From Dryocola sp. LX212 (GTDB taxonomy: Bacteria > Pseudomonadota > Gammaproteobacteria > Enterobacterales > Enterobacteriaceae), in contig CP167917.1 of assembly GCA_041504365.1 (NCBI GenBank), forward strand, positions 1,674,001 through 1,738,000: a stretch of 64,000 nucleotides of DNA, in the 5' to 3' direction. The notes beneath the pieces are model-generated. The model had not been told where the DNA came from, ran no database searches, and saw only the letters and a list, made by a program, of their open reading frames with translations. The first letter of the stretch is position 1; every line of letters starts with the position of its first letter. A program made the translations under genes and the position numbers. Positions 63,672 through 64,000 of this stretch are shown one piece after another.

Positions 63672-64000
63672 CTATTCTCCTCCGCAGCGTTACCTGCCCC
63701 ATAAAGCGCCGATGTGCCTGCTCGAAAAGGTCGTGGAGGTCACAGAAACAGGCGCCCATTGTCAGGTAAAAGTCAGCTCAGCGGGCGTGCTGTCTCCTTT
63801 TCTTAACGATGACGGCACGCTGCCGGGCTGGTTTGCCATCGAAATCATCGCGCAGACGGTAGGGGTATGGTCCGGCTGGCATACGGTGAGCGCTGGTGAA
63901 GAGTCGGTTGGTGTTGGGATGCTCCTCGGCGGGCGCGGGCTGCGCTGTCCTGACGGAAAATTTCCGGCTAATACGCTACTGGATTGTAAGGTCACGCTGT
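63664..64000 (+). CDS. apeP: ApeP-like dehydratase (3' end outside window)
   Basis: The first 112 residues of a FabZ/FabA-like dehydratase, cut by the right window edge with no stop. RYLPHKAPMCLLEKVVEV is the hotdog active-site loop with its catalytic His, and WFAIEIIAQTVGVWSGW is the central helix, as in known ApeP proteins. Its start overlaps apeO by 8 bases. The reductase and last ketosynthase (apeQ and apeR) expected next are outside the window. Confidence 0.88.
   Translation, partial: MTDYSPPQRYLPHKAPMCLLEKVVEVTETGAHCQVKVSSAGVLSPFLNDDGTLPGWFAIEIIAQTVGVWSGWHTVSAGEESVGVGMLLGGRGLRCPDGKFPANTLLDCKVTL

Overview
The window is a chromosomal segment of an Enterobacteriaceae bacterium close to Enterobacter, Lelliottia, Leclercia or Cedecea; genus cannot be fixed from the sequence. 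The basis is long runs of genes in the Escherichia coli K-12 order (agp-yccJ-wrbA-ymdF-rutR-putA-putP-efeUOB-phoH, then tRNA-Ser-ghrA-ycdX-ycdY-ycdZ-csgGFED-csgBAC-ymdA), proteins that are near-colinear with their E. coli counterparts, and REP-type palindromes between genes. About 60 protein genes, two tRNA genes and three tRNA-associated small RNA repeats are described.

Region 1 (1-18822) is the right part of a type VI secretion (T6SS) island: a vgrG cut by the window edge, a class-3 lipase effector (Tle) with three lipoprotein-like immunity genes (Tli), PAAR, an unknown membrane protein, tssM, tssA, unknown periplasmic and small ORFs, tssF, tssG, tssJ, tssE, an unknown accessory gene and a truncated vasL. 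The core is GC-rich; the effector block between about 900 and 8500 is much AT-richer and looks like an exchanged cargo module. Two decayed 3' pieces of the lipase gene sit between the immunity copies, so the array arose by repeated duplication with loss of the toxin but retention of immunity.

Region 2 (18900-26450) holds hiuH, araE, a short-chain dehydrogenase, agp (with a Pho-box-like sequence), yccJ, wrbA, ymdF, rutR without its usual rut operon, and an LprI-like gene. Region 3 (26500-37600) is proline catabolism and uptake (putA and putP around a control region with four PutA half-sites), the Fur-boxed efeUOB iron uptake operon, and phoH.

Region 4 (37870-43190) is the complete chbBCARFG operon for N,N'-diacetylchitobiose, with a ChiX-complementary site between chbB and chbC. 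Region 5 (43190-44490) is a tRNA-Ser(GGA) array: two transcription units on the minus strand, each with its own stringent-type promoter and each followed by rtT-like repeats that carry a copy of the tRNA 3' end and a terminator. Region 6 (44494-52364) is ghrA, ycdXYZ and the two divergent curli operons. Region 7 (52577 to the right edge) is an aryl polyene (APE) pigment cluster, apeC to apeP in order, cut by the window end; the genes overlap or nearly touch and are read as one operon. It lies directly beside the curli genes, so two surface or adhesion-related products share this locus.
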